From Helicobacter canis (lineage in GTDB: Bacteria; Campylobacterota; Campylobacteria; Campylobacterales; Helicobacteraceae), in NCBI RefSeq assembly GCF_900451095.1, contig NZ_UGHV01000001.1:1488001-1552000 (forward strand): 64,000 bases of DNA, given 5' to 3'. Numbering within the stretch: position 1 is the stretch's first letter; every line of letters begins with the position of its first letter. Positions 35,172 through 44,600 of the stretch are shown one piece after another. Under the pieces are notes generated by a model. It saw only the letters and a program-made list of their open reading frames with translations. It was not told the origin of the DNA and searched no databases. The translations under genes and the position numbers were made by a program.

Positions 35172-36269
35172 ATGAATCACACACCATTTGATACGATTCT
35201 CAAAGCGCGAAATAATTACATAAAAAGCGTGCGTAAAGCTAGGCAGCCTAACGCCCCCAAGCCTAGCGGCGTAGAATCTACACAGGATTCTACTAAGAGT
35301 ATCGCCCTAAACAATGCCAAAGAGCAATTTGTCTTAAAAGTTTCAATGTTTAGCGCGCTATTTTTAGCAGTATTTGGCGTGGGCTTTGGTGTGTGGATAC
35401 AGAGCAAGGCGGTGATTTTTGATGGCTTTGTCGCGCTTATTAGCGTGGGGCTTGGTGCGCTTAGCGTGATCACTTCGCGCTACATCTATAAAGAAGATGA
35501 TGATGTGTTTCAATACGGCTATGTGCGCTTTGAGCCTATGGTGAATTTTTTTAAATCATTGATTTTGGTGCTTGTGTGTTTGTATGCGTTTATCACTGCG
35601 CTAGAGAGTATATTTTCTGGTGGGTATGAGGTGCTGCTTGATGGGGCGGTGCTTTACACGCTGTGTGCTTTTGGCTTTTGTGCGCTGCTATTTGGCTATA
35701 CGAGTGTGTATGCTAAGAGGCTAGATTCTGATCTCATCGGCGTGGATAATACAGAGTGGAAAATTGATTGTATCTTGTATCTAGGCACGCTTAGTGCATT
35801 TGCCTTGCTCTATGTGCTGCTAACTCCACTGCAATCGCACAATATAGAATCCCTGCGCAGTCTTATCCCCCTGGATTCTAGCCAGATTTTAATCCTCTCG
35901 CGCTATATTGATCCGGGGTTGCTTGCGATTTTGTCGCTGCTTTTATGTGTGAGTCCTGTGCGGATTTGTATCGCGAATTTTAAAGATCTCATTATGGTCG
36001 CGCCAAAGGATCTTGATGAGAAAATTACGCAGATTATGGAAGAGCTTAGTCAAAAGTTTGGCTTTGGTGATTATGATACACATACAGCAAAATCGGGGCG
36101 GTTCTATATGATAGAGATCAATATCTTAGTAGATTCTACGACAGATTGCGCGATCGCTTCTATCGATGATTTTGATAAAATCCGCGATCATATTGAAGCA
36201 GCCCTTGAGATCCCAAGCTATAAAATCTGGCTGTCTGTGAGCTTCACGGCTAATCCCAAATGGCTTTAG
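35172..36269 (+). CDS. Cation diffusion facilitator family protein
   Basis: 365 residues, 45 hydrophilic ones first, then four to six membrane segments (MFSALFLAVFGVGFGVWI, VIFDGFVALISVGLGALSVITS, FFKSLILVLVCLYAFITALESIF) and a cytoplasmic domain. The layout fits CDF metal exporters, but in the second segment the metal-binding HxxxD is missing (DGFVALI), as in some divergent members, so zinc transport is not certain. Confidence 0.75.
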   Translation: MNHTPFDTILKARNNYIKSVRKARQPNAPKPSGVESTQDSTKSIALNNAKEQFVLKVSMFSALFLAVFGVGFGVWIQSKAVIFDGFVALISVGLGALSVITSRYIYKEDDDVFQYGYVRFEPMVNFFKSLILVLVCLYAFITALESIFSGGYEVLLDGAVLYTLCAFGFCALLFGYTSVYAKRLDSDLIGVDNTEWKIDCILYLGTLSAFALLYVLLTPLQSHNIESLRSLIPLDSSQILILSRYIDPGLLAILSLLLCVSPVRICIANFKDLIMVAPKDLDEKITQIMEELSQKFGFGDYDTHTAKSGRFYMIEINILVDSTTDCAIASIDDFDKIRDHIEAALEIPSYKIWLSVSFTANPKWL

Positions 36270-36286
36270 GCAGTGGGTATGCTAGC

Positions 36287-36317
36287 TTGACAAATTGCGC
36301 GTGCTTTTTGCTACAAT
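36287..36317 (+). promoter_or_regulatory. topA promoter
   Basis: TTGACA at 36287-36292 and extended -10 TGC-TACAAT (box at 36312-36317), 29 bases before the topA start. Confidence 0.55.
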
Positions 36318-36346
36318 AATCCACCACACAAACACAAAGAGTCAAT

Positions 36347-38659
36347 ATGAAAGATCTTATCATTGTAGAATCCCCAGCTAAAGCCAAGACGATTAAGGCA
36401 TTTTTAGGCGATGGGTATGAAGTCATCGCGTCTAAAGGACATATTCGCGATTTGCCTAAATTTTCTTTCGGGATCAAGGTGGAAAATAGGCACTTTATCC
36501 CAGAGTATCAAATCCCTAGCGATCACAAAGAGCTTGTATCCCAGATCCAAAAGCTCTCCAAAAAGGCAAAGACTACTTACATCGCCACCGATGAAGATCG
36601 AGAGGGAGAAGCCATAGGCTATCACATCACACAAGCAATCGATAACACAAAGCCGCTAGAATCTTTCCCGCGCATAGTCTTCCACGAGATCACCAAAGGC
36701 GCGATTTTGCAGGCATTAGCACAGCCACGCACGATTGATATGGATAGAGTCAATGCCCAGCAAGCACGGCGACTACTTGATAGGATTGTGGGCTTTAAGC
36801 TTAGTGGGCTTATTGCTAGCAAAATTTCTAAAGGACTTTCTGCAGGCAGGGTGCAGAGTGCTGCGCTAAAGATTGTTGTCGATAGAGAGCGAGAGATACA
36901 GGCATTTACGCCGCAAGACTACTACACTATTTGCGCGGTGTTTAATGGTGTGCAAAGTGAGCTTACGCACTTCAGCGGACAAAAGCTACAAAAGTTTGAT
37001 ATAAGCACGCAGGAAATGGCGGATTCTATGGTGCAAGCCTTGCTAGAATCCACTTTCACTATCCGCGACATTAGCAAAAAGGAAAAAAAGTCTCAAACGC
37101 CTCCGCCATTTATGACTTCTACCTTGCAGCAAAGCGCGTCATCTACTCTTGGCTACTCGCCTACGCGCACGATGAGCATCGCCCAGCGTTTGTATGAAGG
37201 CGTGGCGACAGATAGTGGGGTTATGGGTGTTATCACCTATATGCGCACAGATAGCCTAAATATCGCTACAATCGCCCAAGAAGCCGCACGCAAATACATC
37301 GGGGAAAAGTATGGAGCAAGCTATGTCCCAGATAAGCCCAAAATCTACACGAGAAACGCCAAAAGTGCGCAAGAAGCGCACGAAGCCATCCGCCCTACAA
37401 ATATCAACTTCACGCCAGAAATCGCCAAATCCTACCTAAAGCCCGATGAGCTAAAGCTCTATACACTGATTTATAAGAGATTTTTAGCCTCTCAAAGCAC
37501 AGAAGCCATCTATGAAGTGCAAAATGTGTTTTTCACAAGTGAAAGGGGCGAGTGTAAGGCGCACGGCAGGAAACTGCTTTTTGATGGATATTTGGCTATT
37601 TTAGGCAATGATGATAAAGACTCTTTGCTACCTGATTTTACGCTTAATGCTCTCATCACACCAGAATCTATCGCCGCACAAAAGCACACCACAGAGCCAC
37701 CAGCACGCTACTCTGAAGCAAGCCTTATCAAAATGCTAGAATCCCTAGGCATAGGGCGTCCTAGCACTTATGCACCCACGATTTCTCTGCTTGCTTCTAG
37801 GGAGTATATCGCTATCCAAAACCGCCAGCTTATCCCGCAAGAATCCGCTTTTCAAGTCATCACGCTTTTAGAGGAGCATTTTTGCGAAATAGTGGATTCT
37901 GCCTTTAGTGCGGATATGGAAGAAAAGCTTGATGAAATCGCGCTTGCCAAGCACTCTTGGCAGGAAGTGTTGTGGGATTTTTACGAGCCATTTATGGCGA
38001 AAATCACGCAGGGCAAAACAACCATCGCTAGTCAAAAGATCGCCACACCTACGGGAGAGTTTTGCCCAGAGTGTGGCAAGGAGCTTGTAAAGCGCAAGAG
38101 TCGCTATGGAGAGTTTGTAGGCTGCAGCGGCTACCCCAAATGCAAATACATTAAAAAAGAAGATCAACCTCTAGAATCCAGTGAAGAAGTGTGTGAGAAA
38201 TGCGGCAGGGCAATGGTGAGAAAATTTGGCAAAAGGGGAGAGTTTTTAGCGTGTAGCGGCTACCCAGAGTGCAAAAATGCCAAGCCCTTAAATGGTGCAA
38301 GTGGCGAGAAAAGCCCTAGGGCAAGCCTTGAAGTCCCTTGTCCAGAGTGCAAGGGCGAGCTTGTGCAAAGACAAAGCCGCAGGGGGAGCTTCTATGGCTG
38401 TAAAAACTACCCAAAATGCACCTTTTTGACGGCGTTGCAGCCTACTAATCTTGCGTGTAAAGAGTGTGGCTATATGCTTGGGCAAAAGCAGCTAAAAAGT
38501 GGCGAAGTGCTTGAGTGCTTGCGGTGCAAGGCACGCTATGATGGGCAGACACAAGAGCCTTTGGGCAAGGCTCCTGCCAAAACTCTAGCCACAGCTTCCG
38601 CTAAAACTTCTACCAAAGCCCCCGCCACATCGCGCACAAGCAAGGCAAAAAAGGCATAG
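36347..38659 (+). CDS. topA: DNA topoisomerase I
   Basis: 770 residues. Toprim domain at the start (LIIVESPAKAKTIKAFLG, ATDEDREGEAI), catalytic Tyr298 in ITYMRTDS, and SLGIGRPSTYAPTI. Four C4 zinc-finger repeats at the end (CPEC...CSGYPKC, CEKC...CSGYPEC, CPEC...CKNYPKC, CKEC...CLRC) and an Ala/Lys/Thr-rich tail. Relaxes negative supercoils. The codon 223-232 part contains the CTAGAATCCACTTT motif as LLEST. Confidence 0.97.
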   Translation: MKDLIIVESPAKAKTIKAFLGDGYEVIASKGHIRDLPKFSFGIKVENRHFIPEYQIPSDHKELVSQIQKLSKKAKTTYIATDEDREGEAIGYHITQAIDNTKPLESFPRIVFHEITKGAILQALAQPRTIDMDRVNAQQARRLLDRIVGFKLSGLIASKISKGLSAGRVQSAALKIVVDREREIQAFTPQDYYTICAVFNGVQSELTHFSGQKLQKFDISTQEMADSMVQALLESTFTIRDISKKEKKSQTPPPFMTSTLQQSASSTLGYSPTRTMSIAQRLYEGVATDSGVMGVITYMRTDSLNIATIAQEAARKYIGEKYGASYVPDKPKIYTRNAKSAQEAHEAIRPTNINFTPEIAKSYLKPDELKLYTLIYKRFLASQSTEAIYEVQNVFFTSERGECKAHGRKLLFDGYLAILGNDDKDSLLPDFTLNALITPESIAAQKHTTEPPARYSEASLIKMLESLGIGRPSTYAPTISLLASREYIAIQNRQLIPQESAFQVITLLEEHFCEIVDSAFSADMEEKLDEIALAKHSWQEVLWDFYEPFMAKITQGKTTIASQKIATPTGEFCPECGKELVKRKSRYGEFVGCSGYPKCKYIKKEDQPLESSEEVCEKCGRAMVRKFGKRGEFLACSGYPECKNAKPLNGASGEKSPRASLEVPCPECKGELVQRQSRRGSFYGCKNYPKCTFLTALQPTNLACKECGYMLGQKQLKSGEVLECLRCKARYDGQTQEPLGKAPAKTLATASAKTSTKAPATSRTSKAKKA

Positions 38660-38662
38660 ATC

Positions 38663-39661
38663 GTGCCGCAAAAGACAAAAAAATCAAGCATAGATTCTAG
38701 CTCCAATCCCCTAGAATCCATAATCTTTGGTCCGGTGCGATCGCGCCGCTTTGGGCTATCGCTTGGCGTGGATCTCTCACCAAGCCATAAGCAATGCAAC
38801 TTTGACTGCGTGTATTGCGAGCTACACAAGGCAGGTCCTATGGACTCTATGGAAGTCGTGCTGCCACCACAAGCGGTGATACAAGCGATCAAGCAAGCGT
38901 TGCAGGTCCATAGGGCGATTGATGTGCTAAGCTTCACTGCCACAGGCGAGCCTACACTCTATCCGCATTTGTATGAAGTCATCACTGCGGTTACGCCATT
39001 TTTGCCACAAGGCACAAAATCGCTAATCCTAAGCAATGGCTCAAATCTTGTAGCCCAAAAGCACGCGTTAAATGCTTTTGATATGGTGAAGTTTTCTTTA
39101 GATGCGGTGGTGCCTAGCGCGTTTAAAAAGGTAGATCGCCCAAGCAAAAGCCTTGATATAGCGCAGATTTTGCATGGGATTAGGGAGTTTGCCTCTAGCT
39201 ACAAGGGCGAACTTATCGCAGAAGTGCTGCTTGTGCAAGGGCATAATGACACGCAAGAAAATCTCTATGCTATCGCAGAATTTCTGCGCCAGATCCCTAT
39301 ATCTCGCGTGGATTTAGGGAGTATCGATCGCCCAAGTGCCTATGCAGTAAAGCCTCTAGGCAATGAGCGATTGCAAGAGATGGCAGAGATTTTTAGCGGT
39401 TTGCCGCTTATGCTGCCTAGCCGAGTGAGCTCCAAAAACCAAGATAGCCAAGATGATCTAGCCCAGAATCCACCTGCAAAAAGCTCACCTCGCAGCAAAG
39501 AGACATTGCTAAAGCTCATCGCCACGCGTCCTATTGCCTGCGATGAAGCTGCACAAATCTTTAGCCCGCAAGAATTAGCCCAGCTACAAACACTCATCGC
39601 TCAAGGTGCTGTTATCATCAAGCAGCAAGGGGGAAATAAATTTTATACAGCAAAGCACTAA
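38663..39661 (+). CDS. Radical SAM protein (COG0731 type)
   Basis: 332 residues. The Fe-S cysteines are C45, C49 and C52 (CNFDCVYC), followed by FTATGEPTLYP and LILSNGS, typical of this radical SAM group; C-terminal winged-helix-like end (CDEAAQIFSPQELAQLQTLI). Start is 3 bases after topA, so co-translated. Substrate unknown. Confidence 0.85.
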   Translation: MPQKTKKSSIDSSSNPLESIIFGPVRSRRFGLSLGVDLSPSHKQCNFDCVYCELHKAGPMDSMEVVLPPQAVIQAIKQALQVHRAIDVLSFTATGEPTLYPHLYEVITAVTPFLPQGTKSLILSNGSNLVAQKHALNAFDMVKFSLDAVVPSAFKKVDRPSKSLDIAQILHGIREFASSYKGELIAEVLLVQGHNDTQENLYAIAEFLRQIPISRVDLGSIDRPSAYAVKPLGNERLQEMAEIFSGLPLMLPSRVSSKNQDSQDDLAQNPPAKSSPRSKETLLKLIATRPIACDEAAQIFSPQELAQLQTLIAQGAVIIKQQGGNKFYTAKH

Positions 39662-39980
39662 GGCTCTCAAAGCTAGATTCTCGTGTAAATGCGGCTTCTA
39701 GGTTTGTGGTATTTATTGTTTTTGTTTGGATTGCCAAGTGTTGCTTATACCAAAGCTGTGATGATAAAGGGCTGTCATTATAAGCTTTAAAAAGTGGATT
39801 CTAGTAGCACTCATTTTTCATAAGTTGATTTCTCCTACTCTCTCACTTGCAGGTGGATTGCTCGCGTGGCGATTCATAAAACAAATCTAGAATCCAACCA
39901 AAAATACCCAAACCTAGAATCTAGTTTTAAAAAGTGGATTCTATAAGGCGTGGTGATTTCATTAGCGCGGATTCTAGGGA
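39662..39980. other. No gene; repeat remnants
   Basis: Contains several GGATTCTAG-type motifs and a worn palindromic unit near 39850, but no open frame of note. Confidence 0.6.
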
Positions 39981-40556
39981 TTACCACGCGAGGTAAGTGT
40001 GCCAGCTTATAATGACACAGATGAGATTATAGGGGGATTTAGTTTTTGAGCTAAAATCCTTTAATAGACCACTAGTCTTATCTCCTTGCTCGCCTTGCAA
40101 AACAAGGGACACCGCTCGGCGCAAGCCGATGTTTCTTGAGAAAGCCCCAGATTCTCCCTCCGCGATCTTAGAATCCAGCGACTCTTTTGGCGTTTCTGTC
40201 TGCGTGCTTGGCGTGGTGTCGCTCTCTTTTTCAGTCTGCGGCTCTTTTGGATTGACTGCGCTATCACTTTGCGCCGCGTTAGAATCCTGCGCCGTGCTTG
40301 GTGTGGCTTCTTGGGCTAGCTCGCTAGAATCCGCGTTTTTATCGTCATCGCGAGCCGACTTGTCGGCGTGGCGATCCATACTAGAATCCATAGAATCGCC
40401 GCTAGAATCTGCGCTAGAATCCACTTTTTGCGGCTCGGCTTGGCTGCTCTCTTGTGTGGATTCTAGGCTTGGGCTGTTTTCTTGCTCTTCTAGGTTTGTT
40501 TCTTGGCTTGGCTCTTGGCTCTTTTGGGCGGTGGGCTTTGTGGCTTGTCTTTTCAT
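39981..40556 (-). CDS. Low-complexity Ser/Glu/Gln-rich protein with repeat inserts, unknown
   Basis: 191 residues, MKRQATKPTAQKSQEPSQETN at the start after AAAGGGG. Rich in S, E, T, Q and D, with motif-derived KVDSSADSS, a palindromic unit in frame (MDRHADKSARDDD) and, near the end, the SPTAS-type unit in another frame. The last residues run into intergenic-like sequence, so the gene may be cut off. No domain seen. It precedes the phage-like methylase region on the same strand and may be its remnant. Confidence 0.4.
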   Translation of the reverse strand: MKRQATKPTAQKSQEPSQETNLEEQENSPSLESTQESSQAEPQKVDSSADSSGDSMDSSMDRHADKSARDDDKNADSSELAQEATPSTAQDSNAAQSDSAVNPKEPQTEKESDTTPSTQTETPKESLDSKIAEGESGAFSRNIGLRRAVSLVLQGEQGDKTSGLLKDFSSKTKSPYNLICVIISWHTYLAW

Positions 40557-40654
40557 TTTTACCCCTTTTTGCTTGGCATTGTGCTACAACTCCCCGCACT
40601 AAAAAAGGGGTAAAGCCCCCCCTATAATCTCCCCCTTTTCTAGCTTCTCCACTT

Positions 40655-41494
40655 TTACCCTGTGCGAAATAAACTTCTGCCCTCTGGGTAGATGATATAA
40701 TCTGTGTTATTCCCCCCTAGTAAATACGCGCTATTGAAGGTATAGTCCTCTAGCTCTTTGTGATACCTTTTGAAATACTCAAACACCTCTATGATGTCGC
40801 TCCTATCACTACCAAAAAACAAATACGGCTTTTGCACCCTCTCTATGAGGCTAAAAAACTGCCCCAAGCTAAAGTGATCTTTATAGTTCCCTACTTGTGT
40901 CTGCAAGTAGGGTGGATCTAGGATTAGGCATTTGTTTTTATATGATTTATAGCTATCTAGGAGCTCTATGAAGTCTAGGGATACTCTCTCCACGCCGTGA
41001 AGGTATCCCTGCGCGCTAAGCCTTGTGACACTTATATTGTTATAAAAGGTGGCTTTGCTAAGCTCTGTAAAATCTCTTGCATAATTCCCAGAAAAAAGCA
41101 GGTAAGAGCTAAGTGTAGTATAGTCGATATACTCGCCCTGTGTCTCTAGAGCGTGGATATGCGCTAAAATCTCTTGCTTTATCTCCTTTGGTAAAGCGTT
41201 TTGATACTCACCATCGCGCACTTTTTCATAGATCCACTCGCGCAAGCTTTCTGTCTGTGGGATATGATCTAGCCGCTTTTGGTAGTTGTCATAGTCATTC
41301 CATATCACTTGATTGCGCGGATACCATTGCTTGATATTATGCGCGACAAGCCCTGATCCGCCAAACACATCGATAAATATGCTCTCCCCATCGATCTCCC
41401 CATCTGCTCTCATAGTCTCTAGCACTTGCTTGATATGCTTTAGCATATTTCTCTTATTTCCCATAAAGGGTAGCGGCGGCTTTGTGTAAATCAT
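40655..41494 (-). CDS. DNA adenine methylase, D12/Dam class
   Basis: 279 residues. PFMGNKRNMLKHIKQVL is the SAM-binding start, IFIDVFGGSGLVAHN the glycine motif, and LILDPPYLQTQ the catalytic DPPY. These enzymes methylate adenine, often at GATC. No nuclease gene is next to it; the neighbourhood is phage-like, so it may protect phage DNA or be an orphan methylase. Confidence 0.85.
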   Translation of the reverse strand: MIYTKPPLPFMGNKRNMLKHIKQVLETMRADGEIDGESIFIDVFGGSGLVAHNIKQWYPRNQVIWNDYDNYQKRLDHIPQTESLREWIYEKVRDGEYQNALPKEIKQEILAHIHALETQGEYIDYTTLSSYLLFSGNYARDFTELSKATFYNNISVTRLSAQGYLHGVERVSLDFIELLDSYKSYKNKCLILDPPYLQTQVGNYKDHFSLGQFFSLIERVQKPYLFFGSDRSDIIEVFEYFKRYHKELEDYTFNSAYLLGGNNTDYIIYPEGRSLFRTG

Positions 41495-41664
41495 CTTTGC
41501 CCTTGTGTTTTTGCGTGATTATTCACTAAACACAAGCACACAAAAAGGGGTAAAGTGGATATTAAGCTTTGTGGGGTAGAATATGGGCAAGCCTTTAAAT
41601 CACCTGCGGGAGTTGTGGTATCGTGGGCTTATGATTTAAGAGCATTAAGGCTAAACCATCACCA

Positions 41665-44600
41665 CTATGGGATAAATTTAGCCTTGCTTAGTTCTTCCAA
41701 CTCTAAAGCATAAAGCCTTTTTCCATTTTCTAAATATTCTTTGAGTGTTATAAGTGCGTTTGCTTCCTTGCCATTTAGTGTTATCGCAGAATTAAAACGA
41801 TAAATGCTTACTCTAGGGTCGTTGTGCTTAGTATCACTTAGCTTTTTAGCAAAAATTGCATTCTCAAACACTTCTTTTAGATTATTTGCCACCGCAAAAT
41901 GCTCGTTAAAACTAAAGCCATTTGCTATACTCTTTTTTACATTGCTGATTATCTCTTTTGTGCCTTTTCGTGCGATTGTGGCTTGTATTCCTGTTTCTTT
42001 GTTTGTGATTGCTATGTCTTTTAAGCTGTTTAGATATGCTTCACTCTCAAGTCTTAATGTCTTAAAATCCTTTTCCTTTGGTATTGCTATCTCCACTTTT
42101 TGTCCTTGCGCTTTTGGCGTGGATTTTAGCGTATCTCCTGCTTTGTCTCCTAGCTTCTTGCTTAATGCTTCGCCCATCATCGTGGCTTCGGCATTTGTAT
42201 CATAAATGCTTGTGTCCATAGTTTTATGGGGGTGTGCTTGTAAAAATCCCTTTTCCCCTAGGGTTTTTAAATTGTGTATATTTTGCTCTTGCTTGTAGAT
42301 ATGCTCCTGCAAGGAGTGGATTCTGTCATTGGCTAGTTTCTCTGCAGTTATTGGATTGTCAAATACTTTTTTATATTCTGCAAGTATGTTGTCATATTCT
42401 TTCTTTGTTTTCTCTAGCTCTTGGCGTGTTTGTAAAAGATTTTTTTCAGCTCTTGCAAGTGCGTCATCTTGCATTAGCCTTGCTTGCACATTTCTAGCCT
42501 CCACTTCTCCGTGCAGGTCAAAATACTCTTTGGCTTGTCTATAATAGTTTCTCCCATACGCAAAGCCCTCTATATCTTGGATTGCGTGTTGTAGCTCGTG
42601 GTATAGCACTTCTTTGGGGGTGTGGTGTGTCGTGGCGATCTCGCCTAGGTTTATGGATAGGTGCTTGCTCTTTCCGTTATATTCTGGCATATACAGCCCA
42701 AAGGCTTCTAGTGTTTTATCATTTTTTATCACTAGGGTTTTAAGTTGTGGATATGCGTTAAAAAGCTCTTTATCTTGCAAAATCTCCCCTAGCTCTACTT
42801 GCTGGGCTTTTTCAAGCTTGGGTATATCAAGCTCCCCACCCCTTTGGCTTATCTCAAACTTCCACCTTTGATCCTTGTCCTTATACCAGCCTGTTTGCTC
42901 CCATATCTCTATCTCTTTTGCGCCTTTTGCTTCTAGCTCTTTGGCTCTCTCTAGCCTTGCTTTGTGCGGTGCGTAGGCTTCATTTGCTAGAGCCTTCTCC
43001 CCTGCGAAAAGCTGTGGATTTATATCAAAAAGCTTATTGTTGTGTAAAAAGCGCGTTAAAGCATTGTGCGTGCTGGTGGTGGCGTAGGTGTGCAAGTCTC
43101 TTTTGGCGATTTCTTGCATTAGCTGTGGATTGTCTTTTGCGATGTTTGGGTAGCTTTTGGCTACTTTTTTTGCTCGCCACTCTAGTCCCTTTGCCACTGC
43201 CTTGCTCCCAGCTACTCCGCCGAGCAGCCCTAGGGCAAACTTCTCGGGGCTAAATCTCCACTGCCCATTTTCATCTTGCTCTATGCCGCTCACGCTTCCG
43301 CCTAGTAGTCCCGCCCCTAAGTGTGGATTGCTGTGAAAGATATTGGGACTAGAGTTATTAAAATACTTCCGCCCACTCTCGCTCTCTACGCCCCTGTTTT
43401 CTATATGCTTGATTTGATTGCTATCAAGCACCATAATCGTATCTGCCACGGGGTGTTTTTTGCCATTTTGTGTGCTATCATCTATGATATTTTTAAATAT
43501 TATAGAATCGTGAAAATCCCTAATATTTTCTTGTATATGTTTAGGGATACTATCTATTGCATCATCTATATAATCATTAAATGTATGCCCCTTAAAGTCT
43601 ATCACTAAAGGATTTTTGGCATTCAAAAATACTTCATAAATATTAGCATTATAAGTTCTTGCGATTTTTTTGCTTGATGAAAAGTAATGCCCTTGTAAAA
43701 ATTTATCCACTTGATTACTATATTTTGTATCAAAGACTTCAAAAATTTTATTTCCTATTTCTTTCCATTTCGTGCCGTGATAAAACACCTTCGGCAGTCC
43801 GTTTTCATCTTTTGTCAAAGGGCTTGAGTCTTTGTGCCACTCTAGCAGATCTTTTGCCTTTTTCTCATCGTAGGCAAACTTTTTCATCGCGGATTTTAGC
43901 AAGGCGTTAGAATCCGTTTTTGGCGTTTCTTGCAAATCTTGTGCTATACTCTCCCCATCGGTTTTAGCAATAGTAGTGGTTTCAGGGCGTGCGGTCGCCA
44001 CCGATTGAGCTTTAGCCGCCGATTCTGTGCTAGGCACGCTGGCACTAAAAGGGTCGGGCTTATTTAAACTCTCTAGCTCTAGAGTATAGATTCTATTTTT
44101 CCCCTCTATTTTTTCAAACAATGTTATTTTTGCTTGGGCTTGCTTATCGTTTATGTGTAGATCTTTTATAAATCTATGCACTTGCGCGATATTTTCTCTG
44201 TGTTTATTGTCTGCGTGCGATTCTTTAAGCTTGCTATTTTCAAAGAGATTTTTCAAATCCTGTGCCGCTGTGAAATGCTCATCTCTGCTAAATCCATTTG
44301 CCACGCTTTTATCCACTGCTTTTTTGCTTGCGATTTTGTTAATTTCATCGGTTGTTACCACTCCTTGCAGTCCTGTTTCTTTGTTGGTTATAGGGGTGGA
44401 TTTGTAAGGCTCTAGGGCTTGTTTCAAATCCTTTCTTAACTCTGCTATGCCCTTTGCTTCCCCTGTGGTGTAGGTGAAGCTTGACGCGCTAGAATCCACT
44501 TTTGGCATTTCTTGTGGCGTGGTGGTGTCTTTGGCGGTGGTGCTAGAATCTAGTCTAGGTTGTATCTTTTTCTTGTTAGTATGTCCATAAATGTGATAGT

